This document shows, piece by piece, positions 16,491 through 24,591 of a stretch of 64,000 nucleotides of DNA (position 1 is its first letter; each line of letters opens with the position of its first letter). Under the pieces are notes generated by a model. The model was not told the origin of the DNA. It made no database searches and saw nothing but the letters and a program-made list of their open reading frames with translations. The stretch covers positions 1 through 64,000 of the forward strand of contig CANLOU010000006.1 in the NCBI GenBank assembly GCA_947492995.1, in the 5' to 3' direction. The position numbers were made by a program, and so were the translations under genes. This DNA comes from an uncultured Litoreibacter sp. GTDB lineage: Bacteria > Pseudomonadota > Alphaproteobacteria > Rhodobacterales > Rhodobacteraceae.

Positions 16491-17276
16491 TTAGAGGCCC
16501 CATTTCGCGGCGGTGGCCTCAAAGAAGCCTTGGGCTTTCTTCAGCTCGATCCAGCTGTTGACGTAGTTGATCCAGACCTGATCGGTTTGGGGCAGCAGCA
16601 TCGCGATGGGGGTTGGGGCACGGGCGGCCTCTACCTCGATCTGGCGCAGGTTCGGGAATTTTTCCAGCAGGGTCGCGCCCTCGATGTTCGAGGTGATAAA
16701 CACGTCCGCGCGGCCCGACAGGACCTCTTGGAAGCCACGGGCTGGCGCTTCTACGACGACGATTTCGGCGTTCGGGAACCATTCCTTGGTGTTTTTCTCG
16801 AAAGTGGTGCCCAGCGTGGTGGCCACCTTGACGTCGCCGTTGTTGATCGACTCCCAACCGCTGAAGCGGTCAGCGTTCTCTTCCAGCGTGAACGGGAAAA
16901 TCTCGACCGAGATGTAGCTGTCGGAATAGCCGGCGGCCTTCAGGCGCGCGGGGCTGATGGAGGCAGAGCCGGTCATGTGGTAGTTGCCCGCAACCACGCC
17001 GTTCACCAGCGTTTTCCAGTCGGTTGGCACCATTTCCAGCTCGACGCCAAGGTCTGCGGCAAGCTGGGTCATGACGTCAATGTCGTAGCCCACATAGGAG
17101 TTGGTGGCGGGGTCGCGTACCGACATCGGGTTCCAGTCGCCAGTTGTGCCGACCTTCAAGGTGCCGCCGCTGAGGATTTCGTTCAGCGCGGATTGGGCGG
17201 TTGCGGGCAGCGCGCCAAGCGTCATGGCGAAGGCAGCGGCAAGGCCAAGGGATTTCATCAGTTTCATACGTCTCAT
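16491..17276 (-). CDS. Periplasmic solute-binding protein of an amino-acid-type ABC importer
   Basis: 261 residues with a Sec signal peptide (MRRMKLMKSLGLAAAFAMTLG..ATA-QS; cleavage after about residue 27). The mature part is a family 3 binding protein: LKVGTTGDWNPMSVRDPATNSYVGYDIDV (the GYDID motif), then DWKTLVNGVVAGNYHMTGS.SISPAR and GTTFEKN. The sequence also resembles cyclohexadienyl dehydratase-like proteins of this family, so a small carboxylate or amino acid ligand is possible. It is transcribed divergently from the ATPase and permease genes at 17386-18899, which complete the importer. Confidence 0.88.
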   Translation of the reverse strand: MRRMKLMKSLGLAAAFAMTLGALPATAQSALNEILSGGTLKVGTTGDWNPMSVRDPATNSYVGYDIDVMTQLAADLGVELEMVPTDWKTLVNGVVAGNYHMTGSASISPARLKAAGYSDSYISVEIFPFTLEENADRFSGWESINNGDVKVATTLGTTFEKNTKEWFPNAEIVVVEAPARGFQEVLSGRADVFITSNIEGATLLEKFPNLRQIEVEAARAPTPIAMLLPQTDQVWINYVNSWIELKKAQGFFEATAAKWGL

Positions 17277-17316
17277 TTCCGGTTTCTGGTGGATGGATTA
17301 GTGCGTTTGTTCAGCA

Positions 17317-17344
17317 AATTATCGGTGTGAATGTGCAGATAATT
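17317..17344. promoter_or_regulatory. Inverted repeat in divergent ABC importer promoter region
   Basis: AATTATC (17317-17323) and GATAATT (17338-17344) are exact complements 14 bases apart, with centres about two helical turns from each other. It sits in the 109-base gap between the divergent binding-protein and ATPase genes, where a shared operator would be expected. The regulator is unknown and the match could be chance in an AT-rich stretch. Confidence 0.35.
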
Positions 17345-17385
17345 CAATTACTAACGAGGTCAACATAAGCATTGAGGACAGGTCC

Positions 17386-18129
17386 ATGGCGCAAGGTGGC
17401 CCAGCAATCGAGATCAGCGGGCTGAACAAATGGTATGGTGACTACCATGCGCTCAAAGACATCGATTTACAAGTGGAGCACGGTGAACGTATCGTGATCT
17501 GCGGCCCGTCGGGGTCGGGCAAATCCACGTTGATCCGCTGCGTGAACTCGTTGGAGGCGCATAATTCCGGCTCCATCACGGTGGACGGGATCGCAATGAA
17601 AGACGCGGCCTCCGTCGACAGCATCCGGTCCGAGGTGGGCATGGTGTTCCAGCAGTTCAACCTCTTTCCCCACCTGACCATTTTGCAGAACCTGACGCTT
17701 GGGCCGATCAAGGCACGCGGCCTGTCAAAGGCCGATGCAGACGCCCGCGCGATGCAATATCTCGAACGGGTCCGCATCCCCGATCAGGCGCATAAAAAGC
17801 CCGCCGCCTTGTCCGGCGGGCAGCAACAGCGGGTCGCGATTGCGCGGTCGCTGTGCATGGAGCCCAAGATCATGCTGTTTGACGAGCCGACCTCGGCGCT
17901 GGACCCGGAGATGATTTCCGAGGTGCTGGACGTGATCGTGGATCTGGCGGAGGACGGCATGACCATGATCGTGGTGACCCACGAGATGGGGTTTGCCCGC
18001 AAGGCGGCGGACCGGATGATCTTTATGGATCACGGGGAGATCATTGAAAGCGGGGTGCCGGACCAGTTCTTCAACGCCCCCAAATCGGCGCGGACCAAAC
18101 AGTTCCTCAGCCAGATTTTGCAGCATTGA
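17386..18129 (+). CDS. Amino-acid-type ABC importer ATP-binding protein
   Basis: 247 residues. Walker A is GPSGSGKST near residue 40; the Q-loop is [15 protein letters not shown], the signature [15 protein letters not shown] near 142, Walker [14 protein letters not shown] and the H-loop [15 protein letters not shown]. The [14 protein letters not shown] stretch is specific to the polar amino acid (GlnQ/HisP) subfamily. It supplies energy to the permease encoded next, whose TTG frame overlaps this stop; the probable permease start at 18141 lies 11 bases after it. Confidence 0.95.
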   Translation: MAQGGPAIEISGLNKWYGDYHALKDIDLQVEHGERIVICGPSGSGKSTLIRCVNSLEAHNSGSITVDGIAMKDAASVDSIRSEVGMVFQQFNLFPHLTILQNLTLGPIKARGLSKADADARAMQYLERVRIPDQAHKKPAALSGGQQQRVAIARSLCMEPKIMLFDEPTSALDPEMISEVLDVIVDLAEDGMTMIVVTHEMGFARKAADRMIFMDHGEIIESGVPDQFFNAPKSARTKQFLSQILQH

Positions 18130-18140
18130 GGGGCGCGGCT

Positions 18141-18899
18141 ATGAAACCAATCCTCGCCCTGACGGCGCTTCTTTTGCTCACCGGTTGCGGCGCGGCGGGC
18201 AATTGGGGGTGGTACGTCATCAACCCCAACACCACGCAAGGCGCCAACAACATCAAGTTCCTGCTGAACGGGTTCGGGGCCACGATCCTGCTGTCCTTGA
18301 TTGCCGCGGGGATGTCGATGGTGATCGGGCTGATGGTCGCTCTGCCCGGCATGTCGTCGAACCGCTGGGTGCGCCTGCCCTCGCGCATCTATATCGAATT
18401 TGTGCGGGCGATCCCGCTGCTGCCGATGCTGTTTTGGGTCTTCTACGGGCTGCCGGTGGTGCTGAAATCCATGGGGATTTCGGTCAGCATCGACGCGTTT
18501 TGGGGGGCGATTATCACGTTGGCCATTTCCGACAGCGCATTTACGGCTGAAATCTACCGGTCCGGCATCCAGTCCATCAACAAGGGCCAGACGGAGGCCG
18601 CCAAGACGGTCGGGCTGAACTACCGTCAGACCATGCGCTATGTGATCTTGCCGCAGGCGATCAAACGCATCCTGCCGCCGCTGGCCAACCAGTTCATCTA
18701 CATCGTGAAAATGTCGGCCTTTGCGTCCGTCATCGGGATGCAGGAACTAACGCGGCGCGCCAACGAGCTGGTGGTGACCGAGTACCGGCCGCTGGAAATC
18801 TACACGCTGCTGATCTTTGAATACCTTGTGCTGGTGCTGGCCATCAGCTTCTTCGTGCGCTGGTTGGAGCGCAAAATGGGCTCGGATGAGAGCCGCTAA
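18141..18899 (+). CDS. Amino-acid-type ABC importer permease with lipobox-like N-terminus
   Basis: 252 residues from ATG 18141; the frame is open from TTG 18126, but MKPILAL is the likelier start. The HisMQ-type permease core is clear: EFVRAIPLLPMLFWVFYGLP, and the EAA loop AAKTVGLNYRQTMRYVILPQAIKRILPPLANQ. Unusually, the first 19 residues (MKPILALTALLLLTGCGAA) look like a lipoprotein signal with lipobox LTGC, before a short periplasmic stretch (NWGWYVINPNTTQ) and the first transporter helix. Either it is lipidated, or the first helix only mimics a lipobox. It is directly followed by the AhpD-like gene. Confidence 0.92.
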   Translation: MKPILALTALLLLTGCGAAGNWGWYVINPNTTQGANNIKFLLNGFGATILLSLIAAGMSMVIGLMVALPGMSSNRWVRLPSRIYIEFVRAIPLLPMLFWVFYGLPVVLKSMGISVSIDAFWGAIITLAISDSAFTAEIYRSGIQSINKGQTEAAKTVGLNYRQTMRYVILPQAIKRILPPLANQFIYIVKMSAFASVIGMQELTRRANELVVTEYRPLEIYTLLIFEYLVLVLAISFFVRWLERKMGSDESR

Positions 18900-18914
18900 A
18901 TGAAAGGACAAGCG

Positions 18915-19256
18915 ATGAGCTGGACCGCATTTCTGAACGACACGATGGGCCGCATTGGCGCGTTACAAAAAGAAGCACCCGAGATGATGGCGGGCTTCAA
19001 CACCATGTCCAAAGCCGCCAAAAAGAACGGCGCGCTGGACGAAAAGACCAAGGAATTCATTGCACTGGGCATCGGTATCTCCACCCGCTGCGACAGCTGC
19101 ATCGGGTTCCACGTCAAATCGCTTGTGCGCTTGGGAGCGACCCGAGAAGAGCTGTGCGAGGCGCTCGAAATGGTGGGCTACATGGGCGGCGGGCCGTCGA
19201 TTGCATATGGGGCCAAGGCGTTGGAAGCCTATGACGAGTTTTCGGGCGGCGCCTAG
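18915..19256 (+). CDS. AhpD/carboxymuconolactone decarboxylase-family protein
   Basis: 113 residues from ATG 18915. The AAAGGA at 18903-18908 is well placed for this start and favours it over ATG 18900, which overlaps the permease stop. The family motif is complete: TRCDSCIGFHVKS (CxxC followed by His), preceded by LDEKTKEFIALGIGIS. Such proteins act as small thiol peroxidases or disulfide reductases; the redox pair is the two cysteines. It is translationally close to the ABC importer and is probably co-transcribed, though any functional link is unclear. Confidence 0.88.
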   Translation: MSWTAFLNDTMGRIGALQKEAPEMMAGFNTMSKAAKKNGALDEKTKEFIALGIGISTRCDSCIGFHVKSLVRLGATREELCEALEMVGYMGGGPSIAYGAKALEAYDEFSGGA

Positions 19257-19291
19257 CGTATCGGCGCGGGCGCGGATTGTGGGCGTTGAAT

Positions 19292-19313
19292 GAGTATTTT
19301 TGCCAAAACGAAG
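19292..19313 (+). repeat. Short repeat family A, copy 1
   Basis: GAGTATTTTTGCCAAAACG followed by AAG, 36 bases after the stop of the AhpD-like gene. Other copies: 43126-43147, 56728-56750 (reverse), 62366-62388 and 62406-62427 (reverse). All lie within about 80 bases of a stop codon. Confidence 0.8.
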
Positions 19314-19349
19314 CCAATTGCCGCATTGGGTTGAGGGGGAAGGAGGCTC

Positions 19350-19423
19350 TGGAGCGGGTAGCGGGAATCGAACCCGCACCTTAAGCTTGGAAGGCTCTTA
19401 TGATACCATTTCACCATACCCGC
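19350..19423 (-). tRNA. tRNA-Gly (anticodon UCC)
   Basis: Read on the minus strand from 19423: acceptor GCGGGTA, D arm GTGAAATGGTATCAT, anticodon loop CTTCCAA (anticodon TCC), T arm GCGGGTTCGATTCCCGC, acceptor TACCCGC, discriminator T and an encoded CCA (19352-19350). The acceptor and T stems pair perfectly. It decodes GGA/GGG. The first pair of the anticodon stem looks mismatched (A-A). It has its own promoter just upstream. Confidence 0.97.
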
Positions 19424-19436
19424 TCAGAGGTCTCAG

Positions 19437-19465
19437 GCTATATTTGCTGCCCTCCAAGCGGTCAA
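19437..19465 (-). promoter_or_regulatory. Sigma-70-type promoter of tRNA-Gly
   Basis: On the minus strand TTGACC (19465-19460), a 17-base spacer and TATAGC (19442-19437); transcription would begin a few bases before the mature tRNA 5' end at 19423. Both boxes and the spacing fit the vegetative consensus. Confidence 0.75.
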
Positions 19466-19476
19466 GCGCGAAAGGG

Positions 19477-20394
19477 TTAAAACGTGGCTCCGGTATTGTC
19501 CGCCACCGCCTGTTTATAGAGCATGCGGATGCGTTCGGTGACGGGCCTGTTGCCGTCGCCTATGGGCGTGCCGTCGATCTGTGCCACGGGGGTTTGCGCG
19601 CCGAATGTGCCTGTCAGGAACGCCTCGTCCGCGCCGTAGGTTTCATAAAGGGAATAGTTCTTCTCGAAGACCGCAATGCCGTCCGCGCGGCACAGGTCAA
19701 TGACCTTTTGGCGGGTGACCCCGTTCATGCAGTAATCGCCGTTTGAGGTCCAAACCTCGCCCCTGCGCACGATGAAGAAGTTGCACGCGTTGGTGGTGTT
19801 CACAAAGCCATGGGGGTCGAGCATCAGCCCCTCATCCGCGCCCGCTCGTTCGGCCTGCAAGCAGGCGATGACGCAGTTCAGCTTGGAATGGGAATTGTAC
19901 TTGGCGTCCTGCGACATCGGCAGCCCGCGCACTTGCGGGACGGTGGCCAGCCTTATGCCTTGCGATTGCAGCGCCGTCGCGGGTTTGGAATGTTCCATGA
20001 TGATGACCAGCGTGGGCCCAGAGCGGCTGAGCGAGGGGTGCTGGAACGGCTTCACCTTTGTGCCGCGCGTCAGCATCAGGCGGCAATGCACGTCGTTGGT
20101 CATGTCATTTGCCTCAGCGGTCCGCGCCAGCGCCTCGGCAATGCCCGCCTTGTCCATGCCCACATCCAGCGACACCGCTTTGCAGGAGTTGAAAAAGCGG
20201 TCCATATGCTCGTCAAAAAACGCCCATTTGCCGTTATAGAGCCGCATCCCCTCCCACATGCCGTCGCCCAGCATGAAGCCGCTGTCATAGACCGACACCT
20301 TGGCGTCGTCGCGGTGCACAATCTCGCCGTTCACGTAGATTTTGATGTCGGCGTTGCGCGGGTCCTCCAGCGCGTCATGGGTGGTGTTGGTCAT
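19477..20394 (-). CDS. Class IV PLP aminotransferase (D-amino acid/branched-chain type)
   Basis: 305 residues. The class IV fold is seen in IYVNGEIVHRDDAKVSVYDSGFMLGDGMWEGMR; the PLP lysine lies in DAKYNSHSKLNCV near residue 170, the conserved Glu in GADEGLMLDPHGFVNTTNACNFF, and the phosphate-binding turn in MNGVTRQKVIDLC. Such enzymes transaminate branched-chain or D-amino acids, or act as aminodeoxychorismate lyases; the substrate is not fixed by these motifs. The stop of the upstream pxpA overlaps this start by four bases, so the two are coupled, perhaps in amino acid or oxoproline turnover. Confidence 0.9.
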   Translation of the reverse strand: MTNTTHDALEDPRNADIKIYVNGEIVHRDDAKVSVYDSGFMLGDGMWEGMRLYNGKWAFFDEHMDRFFNSCKAVSLDVGMDKAGIAEALARTAEANDMTNDVHCRLMLTRGTKVKPFQHPSLSRSGPTLVIIMEHSKPATALQSQGIRLATVPQVRGLPMSQDAKYNSHSKLNCVIACLQAERAGADEGLMLDPHGFVNTTNACNFFIVRRGEVWTSNGDYCMNGVTRQKVIDLCRADGIAVFEKNYSLYETYGADEAFLTGTFGAQTPVAQIDGTPIGDGNRPVTERIRMLYKQAVADNTGATF

Positions 20395-21152
20395 GTCACA
20401 AATGATCCTATGGTGACGCCAGCGGCAGTCAGTTTTTCGCGGATGGCTTGCGCCATTTTGACGGCCCCCGCGCTGTCGCCATGCACGCAGATGGAGTGCG
20501 CGTCCAGCGGGATCGGATCGCCGTCGATGACAGGCATCAGGCCGGTGTCGAGCATGTTGAGAAGACGCTCGGCGGCCTCCTCCGCGTCATGGATCATCGC
20601 GCCGTCCTGGCCGCGCGGGACAAGTTGGCCTGTCGACAGATACCCCCTGTCCGCGAAAATTTCGGAGAAGACCTGCACGCCCTGCGCCTTCGCCGCCTGT
20701 GCCAGCTGCGTGCCGGAGATGGCCAGAATGGAAAGCCCGCCCAACTGCTTGACCATCGCGGCGATTGCGTCGGCCACATCGCGGTCGCGGGCGGCGAGAT
20801 TGCCCAGCGCGCCGTGGGGTTTGACGTAAGCGACGTGCACCGGAACCAGCTTGGCGACGGCCTGCAACGCCCCGATTTGCGCGGCGCACATGCGGGCGAT
20901 TTCATCGGGCGACATGGGGATGACGCGCCGCCCGAAGCCCTCGCGGTCGTTATAGCCGGGATGCGCGCCCACGGTGACGCCGTTCTGGGCGGCAAGTTTC
21001 AAGGTCTCAAACATCGTTTCGGGGTCGCTGGCATGGCCGCCCGCCGCGACATTGGCCGAGGACACCACCTGCAACATCGCGGCGTCATCGCCCATGGACC
21101 ACGGCCCAAAGCTCTCCCCCAGGTCGGAATTCAGATCAATGCGCCGCACCAT
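20391..21152 (-). CDS. pxpA: 5-oxoprolinase subunit A (LamB/YcsF family)
   Basis: 253 residues from ATG 21152 (MVRRIDLNSDLGESFG); the open frame runs back to 21179, but homologues begin at this motif. YcsF signatures are DLNSDLGE, SSANVAAGGHASDP, VGAHPGYNDREGFGRR and YVKPHGAL. PxpA works with PxpB and PxpC to hydrolyse 5-oxoproline to glutamate using ATP. No pxpB or pxpC lies next to it here, so they must be elsewhere or the protein has another role. It overlaps the aminotransferase start by four bases. Confidence 0.88.
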   Translation of the reverse strand: MVRRIDLNSDLGESFGPWSMGDDAAMLQVVSSANVAAGGHASDPETMFETLKLAAQNGVTVGAHPGYNDREGFGRRVIPMSPDEIARMCAAQIGALQAVAKLVPVHVAYVKPHGALGNLAARDRDVADAIAAMVKQLGGLSILAISGTQLAQAAKAQGVQVFSEIFADRGYLSTGQLVPRGQDGAMIHDAEEAAERLLNMLDTGLMPVIDGDPIPLDAHSICVHGDSAGAVKMAQAIREKLTAAGVTIGSFVT

Positions 21153-21260
21153 GCCGCCGTTCCCCAATGCAAGTTCCACCCACCAAGATAAACAGTTTGC
21201 GCTGGCATGAAAGGGACTTAAGCTCAGTGCACGGCGGCACCTCTAAACCAAGGACAGCCA

Positions 21261-21824
21261 ATGCTTCACGACGTGATTTCAGCCATCGAACACAAACTGA
21301 ATGCGGCATTAATCCGTAGATTTCCAGCCAACCAGAACTGGGTTGTCTCAAGTGACCCTTTGGACGCGGCGGGCAACCCCAGACCAGAGCTTTACCACAA
21401 GCTGGTTCTGACGCTCGTGAATATCGAAGAAGAGCGAGCGGCGACCAGCCCTGCGCAAACACAAAGTCGCGGTGTTGGACAAGAGTCGCTCACATTGCAA
21501 ATGAACCTGAACCTGTATGTCCTGCTATCTGCGCAATTTGACGGCAATTACGCAGACGGGTTGAAGCTGTTATCGGCTGCTATGACTGTCCTGCGGACCG
21601 ACCCCGTGCTGACACCCCAAAACACGCCAAATCTGCCCGACCTGATCGATAGGCTTTCAATTGAGCTGTCGAACACCGACCTCGCGGACATAAGGGATAT
21701 CTGGGCGTCGCTTGGTATGCCCGCAAAGCCTTGCGTCCTTTACAAAATCCGCGGATTGTTCGGCGACTTAGACAAGGCCATTGACGTGGGCGGGCCGGTG
21801 CGGGCCGTGCCAACCGACAATTGA
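21261..21824 (+). CDS. DUF4255/Pvc16-like protein of contractile injection systems
   Basis: 187 residues. The N-terminal domain follows the DUF4255 pattern: MLHDVISAIEHKLNAAL, then a Pro/Asn segment, LVLTLVNIEEERAA.., LTLQMNLNLYVLLSAQFDGNYADGLKLLSAAMTVL.TDPVLTP and SIELSNTDLADIRDIWASLGMPAKPCVLYKIRGL. In extracellular contractile injection systems (Afp/PVC type) this protein (Afp16/Pvc16) terminates the tube and sheath at the distal end. A ribosome site AAGGAC lies 8 bases before the ATG. The only other recognisable injection-system gene next to it is the ATPase downstream; no sheath, tube or baseplate genes are in the window. It may be an orphan pair or may serve a machine encoded elsewhere. 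Confidence 0.85.
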   Translation: MLHDVISAIEHKLNAALIRRFPANQNWVVSSDPLDAAGNPRPELYHKLVLTLVNIEEERAATSPAQTQSRGVGQESLTLQMNLNLYVLLSAQFDGNYADGLKLLSAAMTVLRTDPVLTPQNTPNLPDLIDRLSIELSNTDLADIRDIWASLGMPAKPCVLYKIRGLFGDLDKAIDVGGPVRAVPTDN

Positions 21825-21849
21825 CACATAACGACCGGAGACCTGCGCA

Positions 21850-22632
21850 ATGGTAGATGCCTTGCCGTCCTCAGAATTGAAGACCGCGCTGGACTGGGGT
21901 GACCTGATTTTGCCCGCCTCCGTTCTGCATGAGCTGAACCTGATTGTCAGCTGGGCCGAACATCAGACGAACGATGCTGGTCTTGGCCCACACTTTGCAT
22001 CCGGCGGGTATCGCGCGCTGTTCCACGGCGCGCCGGGCACGGGGAAGACCTTGGCCGCGGCGCTCATTGGCAAACGGCTTGGCCGCCCCGTCCACCGCGT
22101 CGACCTGTCGATGCTTGTATTAAAATACATCGGGGAGACCGAAAAGAACCTGGGGCGCATCTTTGACGAGGCTTCAGAGCAAGGTTGGGTCTTGTTCTTT
22201 GACGAGGCGGACGCCTTGTTTGGCACGCGCACCGCGACGCCCGGATCAAAGGACCGGCACGCCAATCAACAGGCGGCTTACCTGTTGCAGCGCATCGAAG
22301 GCTTCGACGGGTTGGCCATTCTGGCGGCCAACCTAAAGTCCAACATAGACAACGTTTTTGCCCGCCGTTTTCAATTGCTTGTCGGCTTCCCCATCCCCGA
22401 TGCGGAAAGTCGGCAGCAGATGTGGGATCGTTTGCTCAAGCACCTCCCGGCCGTGGCCTCGGATGTGGACCCGATCCAGCTTGCCGCCGATCACGAACTG
22501 AGCCTGGGCAGCATCGCCAATGTGGTCGAGGGCGGGGTGCTTGAAGCGCATAGCCGATCCTCATCCGAGCTGGCCCTGCAAGACATCCTTGCAGCCCTAA
22601 AGCGCGAACATGCCCGCCTTGGTCCGTTTTAA
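21850..22632 (+). CDS. Short AAA+ ATPase, Pvc15/Afp15-like
   Basis: 260 residues. Walker A is HGAPGTGKTLAAALIGKRLG near residue 60; it is followed by VHRVDLSMLVLKYIGETEKNLGRIFDEA, Walker B VLFFDEADALFG, then DRHANQQAAYLLQRIEGFDGLAILAAN and an arginine finger in NVFARRFQLLVGFP. KYIGETEKNL and FFDEADALFGTRT are characteristic of the ATPases in extracellular contractile injection loci (Pvc15), but those usually have a long N-terminal region, while here only a short one precedes the ATPase core. Start ATG 21850 is 25 bases after the DUF4255 gene, forming a two-gene unit. Its stop overlaps the convergent rbsK stop. Confidence 0.87.
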   Translation: MVDALPSSELKTALDWGDLILPASVLHELNLIVSWAEHQTNDAGLGPHFASGGYRALFHGAPGTGKTLAAALIGKRLGRPVHRVDLSMLVLKYIGETEKNLGRIFDEASEQGWVLFFDEADALFGTRTATPGSKDRHANQQAAYLLQRIEGFDGLAILAANLKSNIDNVFARRFQLLVGFPIPDAESRQQMWDRLLKHLPAVASDVDPIQLAADHELSLGSIANVVEGGVLEAHSRSSSELALQDILAALKREHARLGPF

Positions 22633-23531
22633 AGCAACGCCAGCACCTCGTCGCGCTTTGGCATGGAAGGCGCGGCGCCTGCGCGGGTGACCGACAGCCC
22701 CGCAACGGCGCAGGCGTAGCGCACGGCCGTTTCGGGCGGCATCCCATCGGCCAGACAGGCGGCAAAGCCGCCGTTGAACGCGTCCCCAGCACCAGTGGTC
22801 TCAACCACTTTGCCCGCGTTGACCGCAGGGACCAGCCCGTGGCCATCCAGATACGCCCCCTGCCCGCCCATGGTGATGATCGGACGTTTGACGCCAAGCG
22901 CCTTGAGAGCCTCGCAGGCCTTGGCCGCGTCGGCCTCGTTGGCCACGGCGACGCCGCTTAGCATCTCGGTCTCGGTCTCGTTGGGGGTGACGTAGTCGCA
23001 CAGCTCCAGCATCTCGCGTGGCAATTCGGCGGCGGGGGCCGGGTTCAAAATCGTGCACACCCCTGCGGCACGTGCAATCTCCAGACCGCGCATCGCGGCC
23101 TGCAAAGGTTGTTCCAGCTGGGTCATGAACACCTGCGCGTTCTCGATCGCGTCCCGCGCGCCTTCGATGTCATCCGGCGACAGGTTGGCCGCCGCGCCGG
23201 GGGCGATGATGATCGCGTTGTCGCCGCTGGCCTCGTTGATGAAAATATGCGCCGCACCAGTGTAGCTGGCGGCATCTTCGGTCACACAGGGGGTGATCCC
23301 CGCCTCCGCCCAGAGGTCGCGCGCCATACCCGCGAAATCATCCGCACCAAGCCGCGTAATCATGGTAACGTCGGCTCCCATCCGGGCTGCGGCCACCGCT
23401 TGGTTGGACCCCTTCCCGCCCGGATTCATCGCAAAGGAATTGCCCATCAGCGTTTCCCCCATAACGGGCAAACGGTCGGCGCGGAATGCCAGATCGGCGA
23501 CAAACACACCTAGAACGGCGATCTTACCCAT
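22629..23531 (-). CDS. rbsK: Ribokinase (PfkB family sugar kinase)
   Basis: 300 residues from ATG 23531, with GGAGAA just upstream; the frame continues upstream but overlaps the oxidoreductase gene. RbsK motifs are MGKIAVLGVFVADLAFRADRLPVMGETLMGNSFAMNPGGKGSNQAVAAARMGADV (PfkB signature 1 GGKGSNQA) and VVETTGAGDAFNGGFAACLADG (signature 2 with the catalytic Asp in GAGD). It phosphorylates ribose or a related pentose at C5. It is the last gene of a four-gene minus-strand operon after three Gfo/Idh/MocA dehydrogenases, so it may phosphorylate a product of their pathway rather than free ribose. Confidence 0.88.
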   Translation of the reverse strand: MGKIAVLGVFVADLAFRADRLPVMGETLMGNSFAMNPGGKGSNQAVAAARMGADVTMITRLGADDFAGMARDLWAEAGITPCVTEDAASYTGAAHIFINEASGDNAIIIAPGAAANLSPDDIEGARDAIENAQVFMTQLEQPLQAAMRGLEIARAAGVCTILNPAPAAELPREMLELCDYVTPNETETEMLSGVAVANEADAAKACEALKALGVKRPIITMGGQGAYLDGHGLVPAVNAGKVVETTGAGDAFNGGFAACLADGMPPETAVRYACAVAGLSVTRAGAAPSMPKRDEVLALL

Positions 23532-24591
23532 TGGATTCTCCTGTTGGTTGCCAGCCCTCATAAAGCGCGTGATCCGCGGAGATGGGGCAAGAGGCCGCCG
23601 CACCATCCGCACGGGCGGAGGCGTAGATGGCCGTCATCAATTCTACCGAGGCACGGCCATCTGGCAAGGTGACCGCGCGGTGAGGACGGCCGGCCAAGGC
23701 CTGCGCCACCTCATAAAGACACCCTGCAAACCCCGCATGGCCGGGGGTGACTTGCGCAAGGGCTGCGTCGATTTTCGGCTGATCTACAGGGTCGCGGGCC
23801 TGGAACGTCCACGTCTGATCCATCGGGGCATAGGGTTTTGGCCCGCTGGTCGCGGTCAGATTTTCGTAGATCAGCTTGATCCGGGTGGTGTCATCCGCCC
23901 CGCCCAGCGTGACCGAGCTGGTGGCCAGCGCGCCGTTGGCCATCGAAAAGGCTATCGCCGCGCAATCTTCTGTTTCGATTGGGTTCACGCGTGTGGTCAG
24001 CCGTGCGTTGACCTGCGCCACATCGCCAAACAAGCATGTCAGCAGATCATGGGCATGGATGGCGTGCCCGATAATGACCCCGCCCCTTTCGCCAGCCCAT
24101 GTGCCGCGCCAAGGGACGGCGTAATAGTCGGCGCGGCGCGCCCAATGGGTCTCCAGGCTTGCGGTTTGCGGCGCGCCCAGCAGGCCAGCCTCTTTCAGGG
24201 CGGTCAACTGGGTCATTGCTCGCCCGAACCGATATTGGAATATCGGAAAGACCCTGCCTTGCGACGCGGCTTGCGCCTGCTCCAATCCATCCACCTCCGC
24301 CAAGGAGGTTGCCAACGGTTTTTCACAGATGACATGTTTGTGCGCGGCCAGCGCGCGCAGGGTCATCGGCACGTGCAAATGCGGCGGAAGGCATATGTCG
24401 ACAAGGTCAATATCGGGATTATTGAACACCTGTTCAGCGCTGTCGGTGACGTCAATATCGCCCGCGATGTCTGCTGCCCGCGACAGGTCGAGATCGCAAA
24501 TCACCGTCACCTCGAACAGGTCGGGCAGCATGCGGTAACCCTGCAGGTGCTCCGCGCCGATGCCCGCCCCCAGGATTGCGACACGGATCAT
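23524..24591 (-). CDS. Gfo/Idh/MocA family NAD(P)-dependent oxidoreductase (1 of 3 in tandem)
   Basis: 355 residues from ATG 24591, which overlaps the upstream stop (ATGA). The Rossmann start is IRVAILGAGIGAEHLQGYRM, the catalytic lysine motif HVICEKPLATSL, and GGVIIGHAIHAHDLLTCLFGD provides the conserved active-site His pair. These enzymes oxidise or epimerise cyclic sugars, inositols and amino sugars; the substrate is unknown. The gene has eight bases of overlap with rbsK, and the operon order 26610 to 22629 suggests that the three dehydrogenases act on one sugar or polyol. Confidence 0.9.
   Translation of the reverse strand: MIRVAILGAGIGAEHLQGYRMLPDLFEVTVICDLDLSRAADIAGDIDVTDSAEQVFNNPDIDLVDICLPPHLHVPMTLRALAAHKHVICEKPLATSLAEVDGLEQAQAASQGRVFPIFQYRFGRAMTQLTALKEAGLLGAPQTASLETHWARRADYYAVPWRGTWAGERGGVIIGHAIHAHDLLTCLFGDVAQVNARLTTRVNPIETEDCAAIAFSMANGALATSSVTLGGADDTTRIKLIYENLTATSGPKPYAPMDQTWTFQARDPVDQPKIDAALAQVTPGHAGFAGCLYEVAQALAGRPHRAVTLPDGRASVELMTAIYASARADGAAASCPISADHALYEGWQPTGESNG

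Noticed and set aside
19350-19423. tRNA-Gly as an integration site for a genomic island
   Set aside because: No integrase and no duplicated tRNA 3' end were noticed on either side, and flanking genes look like core genes.
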